This document shows, piece after piece, positions 6,873 through 16,027 of a DNA stretch of 26,084 nucleotides; the stretch's first letter is position 1, and every line of letters starts with the position of its first letter. The notes below the pieces were generated by a model. That model was given only the letters and a program-made list of their open reading frames with translations. It did no database searches and was not told the origin of the DNA. Origin of the DNA: Ruminococcaceae bacterium UBA1741 (GTDB lineage Bacteria > Bacillota > Clostridia > Oscillospirales > Acutalibacteraceae); NCBI GenBank assembly GCA_002315685.1, contig DCHX01000018.1:1-26084 (forward strand), in the 5' to 3' direction. A program made the translations under genes and the position numbers.

Positions 6873-9179
6873 ATGGATAATAAAGATTTTGACTTTGAAA
6901 ATTTGAATTCAAGTAGTGACGAAACACTTGACCTTAATAGTTTTTCTTCATCACAAACTGAAATCGCAAGAAAAAAATCACATAAGAAAAAGCCAAAAAA
7001 AGAAAAGATAATTAAAATATGCTTATCTGTTTTTCTTATCGGCGTTATTGTAGTGAGCATAATTGTCGGCTCTTTTATTGTGTATGCTTTCACTTCGGTT
7101 GACGGTACTATGTCTGAAAATTTAGATGATTTGAAGCTCAACTTTACAACAACCATTTATGTTCAAAATAAAGAAACAAGTGAGTGGAGTGAATATCAAA
7201 GGCTACATGGTGAGTTTAACAGAATTTGGGTATCTTATGACCCGCAGTCTGCAAAAGCAGTTGAAGAGGGATATGAGGGTATTCCTCAAAATCTTGTAAA
7301 TGCTTATGTTGCAATAGAGGATAAGCGATTTTATTCTCACGACGGTGTTGACTGGAAGCGTACCTTTGCCGCTTTTGCAAATATGTTCTTACATTTTTAT
7401 TCCTCTAACCAAGGTGGCTCAACTATAACTCAACAGCTTGTAAAGAACTTAACAAGCGATAATGAACAAAGAGCAAGTCGTAAGGTTAGAGAAATTATGC
7501 GTGCCCGTTATCTTGAAAGCAATTATGCAAAGGATACTATTATTGAGTGTTATCTTAACACTATTGCAATGGGACACGGTATCTACGGTGTCGGAGTTGC
7601 CTCCAACTATTATTTTAATAAGGATACTAAGGATTTAACTCTTGCGGAATGTGCTTGCCTTGCCGCTATTACCAAAAGCCCATCTTATTATGCGCCGGAT
7701 GACCAACCCGAAAACAATAAGCGCAGAAGAGATACCGTTCTTGATGAAATGCTTTCACAAGGTTACATTACCGAAGAAGAATGTCAAAAGGCAAAGAGTG
7801 AAGAAATTGAAATTACCGCTACAAAAGAAGCCCTTAATGAATCCGAAGTTAATTCTTATGCTATTGATGCTTTAATAAGACAGGTTACGAAAGGAATTGC
7901 AGAAAAGTATAATTATGACGAGGCTCACGCCGCTTCTAATTTTTACAGTGGCGGATATAAGATTTATACCACTATTGACCCTAATGTTCAAAATACTATT
8001 GATAAAGTATTCACTAACAGTAATGCCTATGCAATTAAAGGTGCTAACGGAAAAACATTACAGGGTGCTATAACCGTAATGGATTATAACGGACATGTAT
8101 TGGGACTTTCGGGCGGTATCGGCGAAAAAACAACAAATCTCGGTATGTCGGGATTTAACCGTGCAACCGATGCTATTAGGCAACCCGGCTCTACTATGAA
8201 GCCTCTTGCGGCATATGCACCTTCTATTGAAAATAATTTGATTACTTATTCTTCAATAGTAAACGATACGGCGACATATTACGGTAAATGGAAGCCGGTA
8301 AACTGGTATAAAGGATATTGGGGTAACATTACGGTTCAATATGCACTTGAACGCTCGGTAAACTCTATCCCGGTTGCTTTGGTAGATAAATTAACGCCTC
8401 AGGTTTCTTTTGATTTTATAACAAAAAAATTAGGTGTTACAACTCTTACAAGTGAGGATGTAAACTATTCTCCTCTCGGAATGGGTGGTACTAACGGCGG
8501 TATTACCACATTTGAATCTGCTGCCGCCTATGCGGTTTTCGGTAATGGCGGATTATATTATAAGCCAACCCTTTATTATAAGGTTTGCGACCAACACGAC
8601 AATGTCATATTAGAGCAGGAAAAAGAACCGCAAATTGCAATAAGCGAAGATACCGCAACCGTTATGAATAGGCTTTTGCAAAATGTTGTTTACGGCTCAC
8701 AGGGTACCGGTAAGGGCGCTTCCGGATATGTTTCAAATATGAGAATTTACGCTAAAACAGGTACCTCAAACGACTCTAACGACTTGTGGTTTGTGGGCGG
8801 TACACCTTATTATGTCGCTTCTTGTTGGTGCGGATATGACCAAATGCAAAACATTTCTCAAAGCACAATAGCTATGAAAATGTGGGGCGCGGTAATGAGT
8901 GAAATTCACAAAGGTCTTGAAGCAAAAGCTTTTGAAACAAGTGAATTTGCATCGGCTTATTATTACTGTACCTCTTCGGGAAATCTTGCTACAGCAGGAT
9001 GTCCTAATAAGGCACTCGGTTGGTATAAAAAAGATAACATACCGAAATGCTGTACCCAACACGGTGGCTCCGCACTTGAAAAGCCTACAATTTCATCGGA
9101 TAATTCTACTGTTAAAAAGACCGAAAAAACTGACGAAACAGACGAGAAAAAAACCGAAAACACATCGTCCACACAATAA
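6873..9179 (+). CDS. Class A (bifunctional) penicillin-binding protein, PBP1A type
   Basis: The product is 768 residues from the ATG at 6873, which has GGAGG 6 nt upstream; an in-frame TTG at 6858 would put that site inside the gene. The order is a cytoplasmic acidic/basic tail (1-45), one membrane anchor (about 46-73), a GT51 glycosyltransferase (about 115-310) with EDKRFYSH at 149-156 (catalytic E149) and GGSTITQQLVKNL at 181-193, then a transpeptidase (about 360-680) with S440xxK443, S495VN and K628TG. All catalytic motifs are intact, so it should both polymerise and cross-link peptidoglycan outside the membrane. The tail after 690 contains four cysteines (C699, C710, C726, C727) and ends in a charged K/T/E/D-rich stretch. 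It is transcribed alone or reads into yunB through the hairpin at 9185-9225. Confidence 0.95.
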   Translation: MDNKDFDFENLNSSSDETLDLNSFSSSQTEIARKKSHKKKPKKEKIIKICLSVFLIGVIVVSIIVGSFIVYAFTSVDGTMSENLDDLKLNFTTTIYVQNKETSEWSEYQRLHGEFNRIWVSYDPQSAKAVEEGYEGIPQNLVNAYVAIEDKRFYSHDGVDWKRTFAAFANMFLHFYSSNQGGSTITQQLVKNLTSDNEQRASRKVREIMRARYLESNYAKDTIIECYLNTIAMGHGIYGVGVASNYYFNKDTKDLTLAECACLAAITKSPSYYAPDDQPENNKRRRDTVLDEMLSQGYITEEECQKAKSEEIEITATKEALNESEVNSYAIDALIRQVTKGIAEKYNYDEAHAASNFYSGGYKIYTTIDPNVQNTIDKVFTNSNAYAIKGANGKTLQGAITVMDYNGHVLGLSGGIGEKTTNLGMSGFNRATDAIRQPGSTMKPLAAYAPSIENNLITYSSIVNDTATYYGKWKPVNWYKGYWGNITVQYALERSVNSIPVALVDKLTPQVSFDFITKKLGVTTLTSEDVNYSPLGMGGTNGGITTFESAAAYAVFGNGGLYYKPTLYYKVCDQHDNVILEQEKEPQIAISEDTATVMNRLLQNVVYGSQGTGKGASGYVSNMRIYAKTGTSNDSNDLWFVGGTPYYVASCWCGYDQMQNISQSTIAMKMWGAVMSEIHKGLEAKAFETSEFASAYYYCTSSGNLATAGCPNKALGWYKKDNIPKCCTQHGGSALEKPTISSDNSTVKKTEKTDETDEKKTENTSSTQ

Positions 9180-9184
9180 TTATT

Positions 9185-9225
9185 AACCCATCTCTTAAAT
9201 TTTCGTAATATTTAAGGGGTGGGTT
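9185..9225 (+). terminator. 15-bp hairpin covering the yunB ribosome binding site
   Basis: AACCCATCTCTTAAA (9185-9199) pairs with TTTAAGGGGTGGGTT (9211-9225): 15 bp with two G-U pairs and an 11-nt loop. It starts 6 nt after the PBP stop codon. Its 3' arm contains AAGGGGTGG, the only Shine-Dalgarno candidate for yunB, and the ATG follows one nucleotide after the stem. The T-run is only three residues, so it is a poor terminator and better explained as a translation-blocking hairpin. Confidence 0.65.
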
Positions 9226-9226
9226 T

Positions 9227-9898
9227 ATGAGAAATAACAGGCTTAAAACGACAATAATTGCTTGGACAATTCTATTTTTTTCGTTGATTACGGTTTTACT
9301 TGTGATTTTAAGTAAAATCAGACCTACGGTTGTAAATTATGCTTTGTCAACCCTTGAATCACAGTTATTATTGACTGCCGATAATGCTGTAATAAAGGTA
9401 CTTGATGATGAAAAAGTGTCTTACGATAAGCTTTCGGTAATAAGCCGTGATAATGATAATAATATAACCGGTATTGAAATTGATGTTACCGATGTTAATA
9501 GGCTTAAAAACTTAATTTCAAAAAATATACTTAATGAGATTTCAAAAAGCGATATACATAGAATCGGCATTCCGCTCGGAACATTGATTTCCGAAACATA
9601 TTTCGGAGGACTCGGTCCTAAAATTTATTTTAACCTTGTGCTTTCAAAGGGTTGCAGAGTGAATTTTACAAATAAATTTTTCGAGGCAGGTATCAATCAA
9701 ACTCTGCATCAAATAATAATTGATATTACTTTAACGGGTAATATAATAACAATCGGTAAATCCAAATCGTTTAAGGTAAATACAACCGCTATTGCGGCAC
9801 AAACCGTAATAGTTGGCAGTGTACCGAGCTCGTTTACGGAAGTGATAGAGGACAATGAATCTAAAACTGCCGATAGGATATTTAACTACTCAAAATAA
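9227..9898 (+). CDS. yunB: Sporulation protein YunB
   Basis: The 223-residue protein has one N-terminal membrane segment (about 7-28). The rest should face outside or the intermembrane space of the developing spore. Family hallmarks are IGIPLGTL (113-120), 'GGLGPKIYFNLVLSKGC' (127-143), the signature AGINQTLHQIIIDI (154-167) and QTVIVGSVPSSF (192-203). In Bacillus YunB is a sigma-E protein whose loss causes a mild sporulation defect; its biochemical role is not known. It is followed 10 nt later by ligA without a terminator, so the two form an operon. Its ribosome binding site is buried in the hairpin at 9185-9225. Confidence 0.88.
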   Translation: MRNNRLKTTIIAWTILFFSLITVLLVILSKIRPTVVNYALSTLESQLLLTADNAVIKVLDDEKVSYDKLSVISRDNDNNITGIEIDVTDVNRLKNLISKNILNEISKSDIHRIGIPLGTLISETYFGGLGPKIYFNLVLSKGCRVNFTNKFFEAGINQTLHQIIIDITLTGNIITIGKSKSFKVNTTAIAAQTVIVGSVPSSFTEVIEDNESKTADRIFNYSK

Positions 9899-9908
9899 GG
9901 AGAAAATT

Positions 9909-11873
9909 ATGGATTTTACAACAGCAAAACAGCGACACAAGGAGCTTGTAAAGGTAATAAAATATCATAATGATTTATATTACAATCAAGATTCTCCCGA
10001 ACTTGAAGATTTTGAATATGACGCATTGACAAGGGAACTTAAAACCATTGAAAAAGAGTTTCCCGAGCTTATAACATCCGATTCTCCGACACAAAAGGTA
10101 GGCGGTGTTGCGGATAACTTGTTTTCTCCTGTATCACATTCGGTTAAGATGGAAAGCTTGCAGGATGTTTTCAGCTTTGAGGAGCTTGAAGAATTTTGCA
10201 GTAAAATAGATACCTCTAAAACAAAGTTTTCGGTTGAGCCTAAAATTGATGGTTTATCGGTATCGCTTGAATATGAAAACGGAAAGCTCGTTCGTGGCTC
10301 TACACGGGGAGACGGTAATGTGGGAGAAGATGTTACCGCAAATATTGTTCAGATAAAGTCCATACCGAAAGAAATCGAATATGACGGTATTTTAGAGGTA
10401 CGGGGCGAAGTATATATGCCTAAATCAAGCTTTATAAAGCTTGTTGAGCATCAGGAACTAATGGGCGAAACTCCTGCAAAAAATCCGAGAAATGCTGCGG
10501 CAGGCTCACTTCGGCAAAAAAATTCTGCAATTACCGCATCTCGTAATCTTGATATTTTTGTTTTTAATATTCAAAAATGCGACAAAACCTTTACTTCTCA
10601 TATAGAATCGCTTGATTTCATTAAAAATTTAGGATTTAATGTTTTGCCTTCCTATAAATCTTGTAATACCGCAAAAGAGGCTATTGATGAGGTTTTGAAT
10701 ATCGGTCTTACAAGAGGTGATTTAGCCTTTGATATTGATGGTGCGGTAATAAAGGTTGATAATATCGAGTATCGCAAAGAATTAGGCAGCACCGCAAAAT
10801 ATCCCAAATGGGCAGTGGCTTATAAATATCCGCCCGAAGAAAAAGAAACGGTACTTCGTGATATTGAGATAAATGTCGGTAGAACGGGCGCTCTTACACC
10901 TACTGCGGTATTTGACCCGATATTTCTCGCGGGTACTACCGTTTCCCGTGCCGTTCTTCATAATGAAGACTTTATTAAATCAAAAGAAATTGCTATCGGC
11001 GATACAATAGTTGTAAGAAAAGCAGGGGAGATTATACCCGAAGTGCTATGTGTTAAAAAACACGGCATAGGCGATGTTTTCAAAATGCCGAGCGTTTGTC
11101 CTTCTTGTGGCTCAAAGGTCTTTCGAGAGGAAAATGAAGCGGTAATCAGATGTACTAACGCAGAATGTCCCGCACAGCTTCTGCGACATTTAATTCACTT
11201 TACATCAAGAGATGCTATGGATATTGAGGGCTTGGGACCTGCCGTTCTTGAACAATTATTAAATGCAAACTTGATTTCAAACATAGTTGATATTTATAAT
11301 ATTGATTATTCACAAGTTATTTTGCTTGAAAGAACCGGCGAAAAAACCGTTAATAATTTAATATCCGCTATTGAAAAATCAAAAGAAAATGACCTTTCAA
11401 AACTGATTTTCGCTCTCGGCATAAGACATATCGGTGCGAAGGCGGCAAAGCTTATGTCTGACCGGTTCGATAATATTGATAATATTTTATCGGCAAAGGT
11501 TGAGGATTTTGAAGCTATTGACGGCTTCGGTAAAATAATGGCGGAATCGGCTTACGAATTTTTCTCGCTTGATGACACCAAAAATACTATTGAGAAGCTT
11601 AAAGAATTCGGCGTTAATACAAAATCTAAAAAAATAATTTCGGATAATAGATTCGAAGGCAAAATCTTTGTTCTTACCGGAACACTTCCCACTTATACGA
11701 GAAGTGAGGCCGGGGCGATTATCGAACAGTTCGGCGGTAAAGTAAGCTCATCTGTTTCAAAAAAGACCGATTATGTTCTTGCGGGAGAAGAAGCGGGAAG
11801 CAAACTCGATAAGGCAAATCAGTTAGGCGTTACCGTTATTGATGAAAACGAGTTTTCGGAAATGATAAAATAA
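9909..11873 (+). CDS. ligA: NAD+-dependent DNA ligase LigA
   Basis: The 654-residue protein starts at the ATG at 9909, behind AAGGAG with 7-nt spacing; an upstream in-frame start at 9855 lies inside yunB and has no such site. LigA seals nicks in replication and repair. The domains are all present: Ia NAD+-binding (1-65, with YHNDLYY at 19-25), the adenylation domain with catalytic K112 in KIDG (112-115), the OB fold with 'GRTGALTP' (324-331), a C4 zinc finger (C397, C400, C415, C420), helix-hairpin-helix repeats (about 430-575) and a C-terminal BRCT domain (about 580-654). The length is typical. It is downstream of yunB in the same operon and ends before the hairpin at 11885-11927. Confidence 0.97.
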   Translation: MDFTTAKQRHKELVKVIKYHNDLYYNQDSPELEDFEYDALTRELKTIEKEFPELITSDSPTQKVGGVADNLFSPVSHSVKMESLQDVFSFEELEEFCSKIDTSKTKFSVEPKIDGLSVSLEYENGKLVRGSTRGDGNVGEDVTANIVQIKSIPKEIEYDGILEVRGEVYMPKSSFIKLVEHQELMGETPAKNPRNAAAGSLRQKNSAITASRNLDIFVFNIQKCDKTFTSHIESLDFIKNLGFNVLPSYKSCNTAKEAIDEVLNIGLTRGDLAFDIDGAVIKVDNIEYRKELGSTAKYPKWAVAYKYPPEEKETVLRDIEINVGRTGALTPTAVFDPIFLAGTTVSRAVLHNEDFIKSKEIAIGDTIVVRKAGEIIPEVLCVKKHGIGDVFKMPSVCPSCGSKVFREENEAVIRCTNAECPAQLLRHLIHFTSRDAMDIEGLGPAVLEQLLNANLISNIVDIYNIDYSQVILLERTGEKTVNNLISAIEKSKENDLSKLIFALGIRHIGAKAAKLMSDRFDNIDNILSAKVEDFEAIDGFGKIMAESAYEFFSLDDTKNTIEKLKEFGVNTKSKKIISDNRFEGKIFVLTGTLPTYTRSEAGAIIEQFGGKVSSSVSKKTDYVLAGEEAGSKLDKANQLGVTVIDENEFSEMIK

Positions 11874-11884
11874 TTATATTTAAT

Positions 11885-11927
11885 AAAATACACCTTTTAT
11901 GTAACAATAACATAAAGGGTGTGTTTT
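11885..11927 (+). terminator. 17-bp hairpin covering the spoVAC ribosome binding site
   Basis: Positions 11885-11901 pair with 11911-11927, 17 bp with two G-U pairs and a 9-nt loop, followed by an unbroken T-run. It starts 11 nt after the ligA stop and is a good ligA terminator. Its 3' arm carries AAAGGGTG, the Shine-Dalgarno for spoVAC, whose TTG start lies one nucleotide past the stem. Confidence 0.75.
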
Positions 11928-11928
11928 T

Positions 11929-12375
11929 TTGCAATATTCAAATGAAAATTATAAAAAATTAGCCGGAGAGTTTTCTCCTAAATCTCCAAAGGTAAAAGAT
12001 TTTGTTTTTGCTTTTGTTGTCGGAGGCATTGTTTGCGTATTCGGTCAATTACTACTTGAACTGTTTTTGTGTCTTGATATTAAAGAAGAAATTTCGGAAA
12101 TACTTGTGCCGTGTACGCTGATATTTATAGCGGTTTTATTTACAGGACTTAAAATTTTTCCTTCGATAGCAAAATTTTCAGGCGCAGGTGTACTTGTGCC
12201 GATTACCGGCTTTGCAAACGCGGTTGCCTCTCCTGCAATAGAATTTAAGAACGAGGGATTTGTTTTGGGAGTCGGCTCAAAAATTTTCACTGTTGCAGGT
12301 CCCGTAATTCTTTACGGAACTACCGCAAGTGTAATATACGGTGTTATTTACTACATTGTAAGGGCGGTGTTTTAA
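11929..12375 (+). CDS. spoVAC: Stage V sporulation protein AC, dipicolinate channel subunit
   Basis: The 148-residue membrane protein is clearly SpoVAC: 'FVVGGIVCVFGQ' (29-40), the near-invariant 'SGAGVLVPITGFANAV' (84-99), 'SPAIEFKNEGFVLGVG' (101-116) and 'KIFTVAGPVILYG' (118-130). In Bacillus SpoVAC is a mechanosensitive-type channel in the spore inner membrane that moves Ca-dipicolinic acid in during sporulation and out during germination. The start is TTG at 11929; no in-frame ATG or GTG is available near a ribosome binding site, and the first residues MQYSNENYKKL fit the family. The stop overlaps the spoVAD start (TAATG), so the two are coupled. spoVAC is normally controlled by sigma-G. 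I could not find a convincing sigma-G promoter here. Confidence 0.95.
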   Translation: MQYSNENYKKLAGEFSPKSPKVKDFVFAFVVGGIVCVFGQLLLELFLCLDIKEEISEILVPCTLIFIAVLFTGLKIFPSIAKFSGAGVLVPITGFANAVASPAIEFKNEGFVLGVGSKIFTVAGPVILYGTTASVIYGVIYYIVRAVF

Positions 12376-13385
12376 TGGCAAAAAGGATAGGAAAAGATAC
12401 TGTTATTTTGGAAAATTATCCGTCAATAATCGGTTACGGATGTGTAGTAGGCAAAAAGGAAAAGGAAGGACCGCTCGGCAGCTATTTTAATTCCTTCGAC
12501 AATGATGCAAGATTCGGAGAAAAGAGCTTTGAAAAAGCAGAAAGCCGACTGCAAAAAATTGCGGTTGAAAATGCTCTTAAAAAGGCGAATTTGTCTGAAA
12601 AAGATATTGATATGATTTTTGCGGGCGATTTATTAAATCAATGTATCGGAAGCACATTCGGACTTCGTAAAATGGGAATTTCACTATTAGGACTTTACGG
12701 CGCTTGCTCTACAATGGCATTAGGCCTCGGAATATCCGCGGTAATGGTTGACAGCGGTGCCGCAAACACTGCAATAGCTGTAACATCTTCGCACTTTTGC
12801 TCGGCCGAACGACAATACCGTTTTCCGCTTGAATACGGCGCGTTAAGACCTCAAACCGCCCAAAGAACGGTAACCGGCTCCGGCGCAACGATTTTAGGCA
12901 AATCAAATGTATTGCCGTTTATAAATGCCGTAACCTTCGGAAAGGTAACAGATTTCGGCATAACCGATGCAAATAATATGGGTGCCGCTATGGCACCGAG
13001 TGCTGCATCAACATTGATTTCCTTTTTTAACGATACAAATACAATGCCTTGTGATTATGATGCGATTTATTCGGGAGATTTAGGCGATGTCGGAACAAAA
13101 ATATTGTTAAAGCTTATGTTAGACGAGGGCTATGATATTAAACCTAATCATAACGATTGCGGACTTATGATGTTTGACAGAAAAAAACAGGATGTCCATT
13201 CGGGTGGCTCGGGTTGCGGTTGTAGTGCATCAATATTAAATTCATATATAATGAATGAATTTGAAACTAACAAATTAAAAAATATTTTATTTATGTCAAC
13301 AGGTGCTTTATTATCGCCAACATCTACAATGCAAGGGGAGAGTATTCCCGGAATTTCGCATTTAGTAAATATAAAAATGAGGTAG
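12375..13385 (+). CDS. spoVAD: Stage V sporulation protein AD, dipicolinate-binding subunit
   Basis: The 336-residue protein has the thiolase-like fold of SpoVAD. The family's conserved cysteine is C111 in GLYGACSTMALGL (107-119), and 'VTSSHFCSAERQYRFP' (136-151) and 'TVTGSGATIL' (165-174) are characteristic. SpoVAD binds dipicolinic acid directly on the forespore membrane and works with SpoVAC. The length is normal. It is translationally coupled to spoVAC by a 1-nt overlap. The stop codon lies inside the left arm of the shared terminator at 13373-13403, so nothing follows on this strand and the usual third gene, spoVAE, is missing. Confidence 0.96.
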   Translation: MAKRIGKDTVILENYPSIIGYGCVVGKKEKEGPLGSYFNSFDNDARFGEKSFEKAESRLQKIAVENALKKANLSEKDIDMIFAGDLLNQCIGSTFGLRKMGISLLGLYGACSTMALGLGISAVMVDSGAANTAIAVTSSHFCSAERQYRFPLEYGALRPQTAQRTVTGSGATILGKSNVLPFINAVTFGKVTDFGITDANNMGAAMAPSAASTLISFFNDTNTMPCDYDAIYSGDLGDVGTKILLKLMLDEGYDIKPNHNDCGLMMFDRKKQDVHSGGSGCGCSASILNSYIMNEFETNKLKNILFMSTGALLSPTSTMQGESIPGISHLVNIKMR

Positions 13386-13403
13386 CTATGCTACCTCATT
13401 TTT
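13373..13403. terminator. Bidirectional terminator shared by two convergent genes
   Basis: AAAAATGAGGTAGC (13373-13386) is a perfect 14-bp inverted repeat of 13390-13403 with a 3-nt loop, with A- and T-runs at the two ends, so it can stop transcription from both sides. It overlaps the last 13 nt of spoVAD and the first base of the opposing gene's stop codon. Confidence 0.9.
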
Positions 13404-14116
13404 CACTTCATTGCATTAAATATTTCTTTTGATGCTTCGTAATATTTCTTAGAATCGCTTTCCTTTTCGATAAGTGTATCGCCAATATCTCTTATTCTGA
13501 GTGATAAAGTGTTTTTCAAATTATCTATATCAATGTCAGCGTCTTTGTAAAAGCTTTCCGAAAGCTTTATCGAGTTTTTCTCAAAAAACTCCTTGTTGTT
13601 GCTTTTTAGATTGTCAAAATACTTTATTGACTCATCATCTGTAATAAACAAAAGTGCATTTGAGTCGGCGGCAATCATAGCTTGCATTTTAGTAAGAACA
13701 GTTGAATTGTTACTATTTTTGTTGCAAGAGCAATTAACAACAGTAACATTTGATTCGCCGTCATTATTAACATCTTTACAGTATTTAGAAAGATATTTGC
13801 CGATATTTTCGGTAACATCATCAGTTACGGGTGTGTAGGTAAAATAAATTACATATAAATCTATCTTCGGTTTGTTTATACATTGAACCACGGCAACCGA
13901 CATAAAAATAAATATTAAAACCGAAACTATTGTCAGTTTCCCGAAATGATACCAATAATTGATTACTTTTTCTTTGAAAGTTTTCGGAACTATTGCAACA
14001 TCGCTCGGCTTCGGCTCGGTTTCCATTTCGCCGGACTGCATTTTTTTGAGTTTAATAAATTCTTCACGAGCAAGTTTTTGTTGTCTTATAGTTTCGCTTT
14101 CCTGTTTTTTAGACAT
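13403..14116 (-). CDS. Membrane-anchored protein of unknown function, last gene of the pot operon
   Basis: I do not recognise this 237-residue protein. It has a charged cytoplasmic tail (1-60) and one hydrophobic segment (61-80). A soluble domain of about 155 residues should then lie outside the membrane. That domain starts like a beta strand ('KIDLYVIYFTYTPV', 84-97), has two close cysteines (in VVNCSCNKN), and contains a segment 'ALLFITDDESIKYF' that resembles part of a periplasmic-binding fold. It lies 13 nt downstream of potD with GAGG before the ATG, so it is probably co-expressed with the polyamine importer. A role in substrate capture or assembly of the importer is only inference from position. 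Confidence 0.8.
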   Translation of the reverse strand: MSKKQESETIRQQKLAREEFIKLKKMQSGEMETEPKPSDVAIVPKTFKEKVINYWYHFGKLTIVSVLIFIFMSVAVVQCINKPKIDLYVIYFTYTPVTDDVTENIGKYLSKYCKDVNNDGESNVTVVNCSCNKNSNNSTVLTKMQAMIAADSNALLFITDDESIKYFDNLKSNNKEFFEKNSIKLSESFYKDADIDIDNLKNTLSLRIRDIGDTLIEKESDSKKYYEASKEIFNAMK

Positions 14117-14129
14117 TATTCACACCTCG

Positions 14130-15230
14130 TTAATACAGCTTAACATCAAGCCATAAATTTTCGTAATAGGAACGAAGTTCAGGAGCTAAATCGTGGTAAT
14201 ATTCGGTTTTAGGCATATCTTTCTCTTTGGGATACAAAATTGGATTTTTATAGTATAAATAATCTTCGTTATTTACAACCGAAGTATTTGGAGAAGCATA
14301 TCCGATATATTCGGCATTTGCAAGAGCAATTTGAGGCTCAGATAAGAAGTTAATATACATCATTGCCGCTTCATAATTCTTTACAGAACTCGGAACACAA
14401 ATTGCATCAACAAAAATATTAGTACCTTCTTCGGGGTAGTAAAATTTAAGGTCGGGATTTGTTTCGGCCATTGTTAAATAGTCCCCTGCATAATAAGGAC
14501 CGATACCGGCTTCTCCTGTTTCCATTTTTCCGTAAACCTCGTCCATAACATAGGACTGTAAAACACCTTTGCCTTTCTTTAATAACTCACAAGCCTCTTT
14601 CCACTCGGATTTTTTGGTGGAATTTAAGCTATAACCCAAAATCATTTGCGCAGTCATAAAGCAGTCACGGGGATTGCTGAAATTAAGGGACATATCTTTA
14701 TATTTTTTACTCCAAAGTGATTTCCAAGTGTGCTCAGGCTCGCCTATTATAGTGGGATTATATATTACTCCGACCATACCGACATTGTAGGTAACGGTAT
14801 ATTCATTGTTTTTATCATAAAACAAATTTTTATACTTATTATCAATATACTTAAAGTTTGTAAGCTTTTGGTAATCAAGCTTTTTGAGCATATTTTCATT
14901 TTTAAGTCTTTCTATCATATAATCAGACGGAATTATTATATCGTAAGAAACACCGCCGCTTTTAAGTTGCGAATACATAGTTTCATTTGATTCATAGGTG
15001 ACATAATTGACCTTAATACCTGTAAGCTTTTCGAATTCAAGGTTTACATCAATAGAATCATCTCCGCCATCGGAAATGTATTCACCCCAATTATACACAT
15101 TAAGAGTGGTTCCGGCAAGTTCTCTTGAATAAGTCGCATCATATTCTATGTCGGCATATTCATATCCACACGAGCAAAATGTTGCAGTAATAATAAAAAG
15201 ACAAACTAAAAGAGCAGTAATTTTTTTCAA
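14130..15230 (-). CDS. potD: Spermidine/putrescine ABC transporter substrate-binding lipoprotein
   Basis: The 366-residue protein has a lipoprotein signal (1-21); the likely lipidated residue is C21 after FCS, although C19 is another candidate. 'TTLNVYNWGEYI' (41-52), 'SYDIIIPSDYMI' (near 95-106) and 'GPYYAGDYLTMAE' are typical of PotD/PotF polyamine-binding proteins, whose aromatic and acidic residues bracket the amines. It should sit on the outer face of the membrane and deliver polyamines to PotB/PotC. The start overlaps potC by 4 nt. Family members also exist for other amines, so the exact substrate (putrescine or spermidine) is not certain. Confidence 0.92.
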   Translation of the reverse strand: MKKITALLVCLFIITATFCSCGYEYADIEYDATYSRELAGTTLNVYNWGEYISDGGDDSIDVNLEFEKLTGIKVNYVTYESNETMYSQLKSGGVSYDIIIPSDYMIERLKNENMLKKLDYQKLTNFKYIDNKYKNLFYDKNNEYTVTYNVGMVGVIYNPTIIGEPEHTWKSLWSKKYKDMSLNFSNPRDCFMTAQMILGYSLNSTKKSEWKEACELLKKGKGVLQSYVMDEVYGKMETGEAGIGPYYAGDYLTMAETNPDLKFYYPEEGTNIFVDAICVPSSVKNYEAAMMYINFLSEPQIALANAEYIGYASPNTSVVNNEDYLYYKNPILYPKEKDMPKTEYYHDLAPELRSYYENLWLDVKLY

Positions 15231-16027
15231 TGCTTACTCCTCCTTTTTTCACTGCCGTTTTGAACGGTATTGTAAAGAATAAGAAGTATAAAAACAGAAA
15301 TAAATACAATAGTTGAAAGTGCGTAAACATCAGGTGTTACGGTTTTTTTAGTCATATTGTAAATAACAATAGGTAAGGTTTGAAAATGACCGCAGGTAAA
15401 ATAACTTATTACGAAGTCATCAAGCGACAAAGTAAATGCCATAATAAATCCGGTAAATATTCCTGTTGAAATGGAGGGGACTACGGCTTTGAAAAAGGCT
15501 TTGATAGGAGTGCAACCTAAGTCAAGCGCCGCTTCACGCAAATTCGCATCGGTTTGCTTTAATTTCGGGATTACCGACAAAATTACATAAGGAATATTAA
15601 AGGTAATATGCGCAATCAAAACCGTAATAAATCCTAACGACTCCGATAAACCTAAAAGCTTTCCGAAGAACACGAACAAAAGCATTAGCGAAATACCGGT
15701 TACGATATCGGCATTCATCATAGGAATATTTGTAACGGTCATTGCAAGCCGTTTGGATATTTTTTTTCGAAAAGATGATATACCGACAGCGGCGGCAGTA
15801 CCTAAAATTGTCGAAATAACCGAAGAAAGCAGTGCTACAATCAAAGTGTTTTTCAGTGCTTCAAGCATTTCGGAATTAAAAATCAGTCCGGCATACCAAT
15901 CAAGTGAAAATCCGTCAAAAACCCAAACGCTTTCTCCCGCGTTAAACGAAAAGAATATCATAACGAGCACAGGAGCATACAAAAAGAATATAATAAGTCC
16001 GATATAAATCTTCGAGAGGGCTTTCAT
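15227..16027 (-). CDS. potC: Polyamine ABC transporter permease PotC
   Basis: The 266-residue membrane protein has about six transmembrane segments and the EAA loop of binding-protein-dependent permeases (REAALDLGCTPIKAFF, from 164; glycine G171), which docks onto PotA. 'FSLDDFVISYFTCG' near residue 213 is characteristic of PotC. It overlaps potB by 4 nt and potD by 4 nt, so the three are translated as a unit. Confidence 0.93.
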   Translation of the reverse strand: MKALSKIYIGLIIFFLYAPVLVMIFFSFNAGESVWVFDGFSLDWYAGLIFNSEMLEALKNTLIVALLSSVISTILGTAAAVGISSFRKKISKRLAMTVTNIPMMNADIVTGISLMLLFVFFGKLLGLSESLGFITVLIAHITFNIPYVILSVIPKLKQTDANLREAALDLGCTPIKAFFKAVVPSISTGIFTGFIMAFTLSLDDFVISYFTCGHFQTLPIVIYNMTKKTVTPDVYALSTIVFISVFILLILYNTVQNGSEKRRSKH

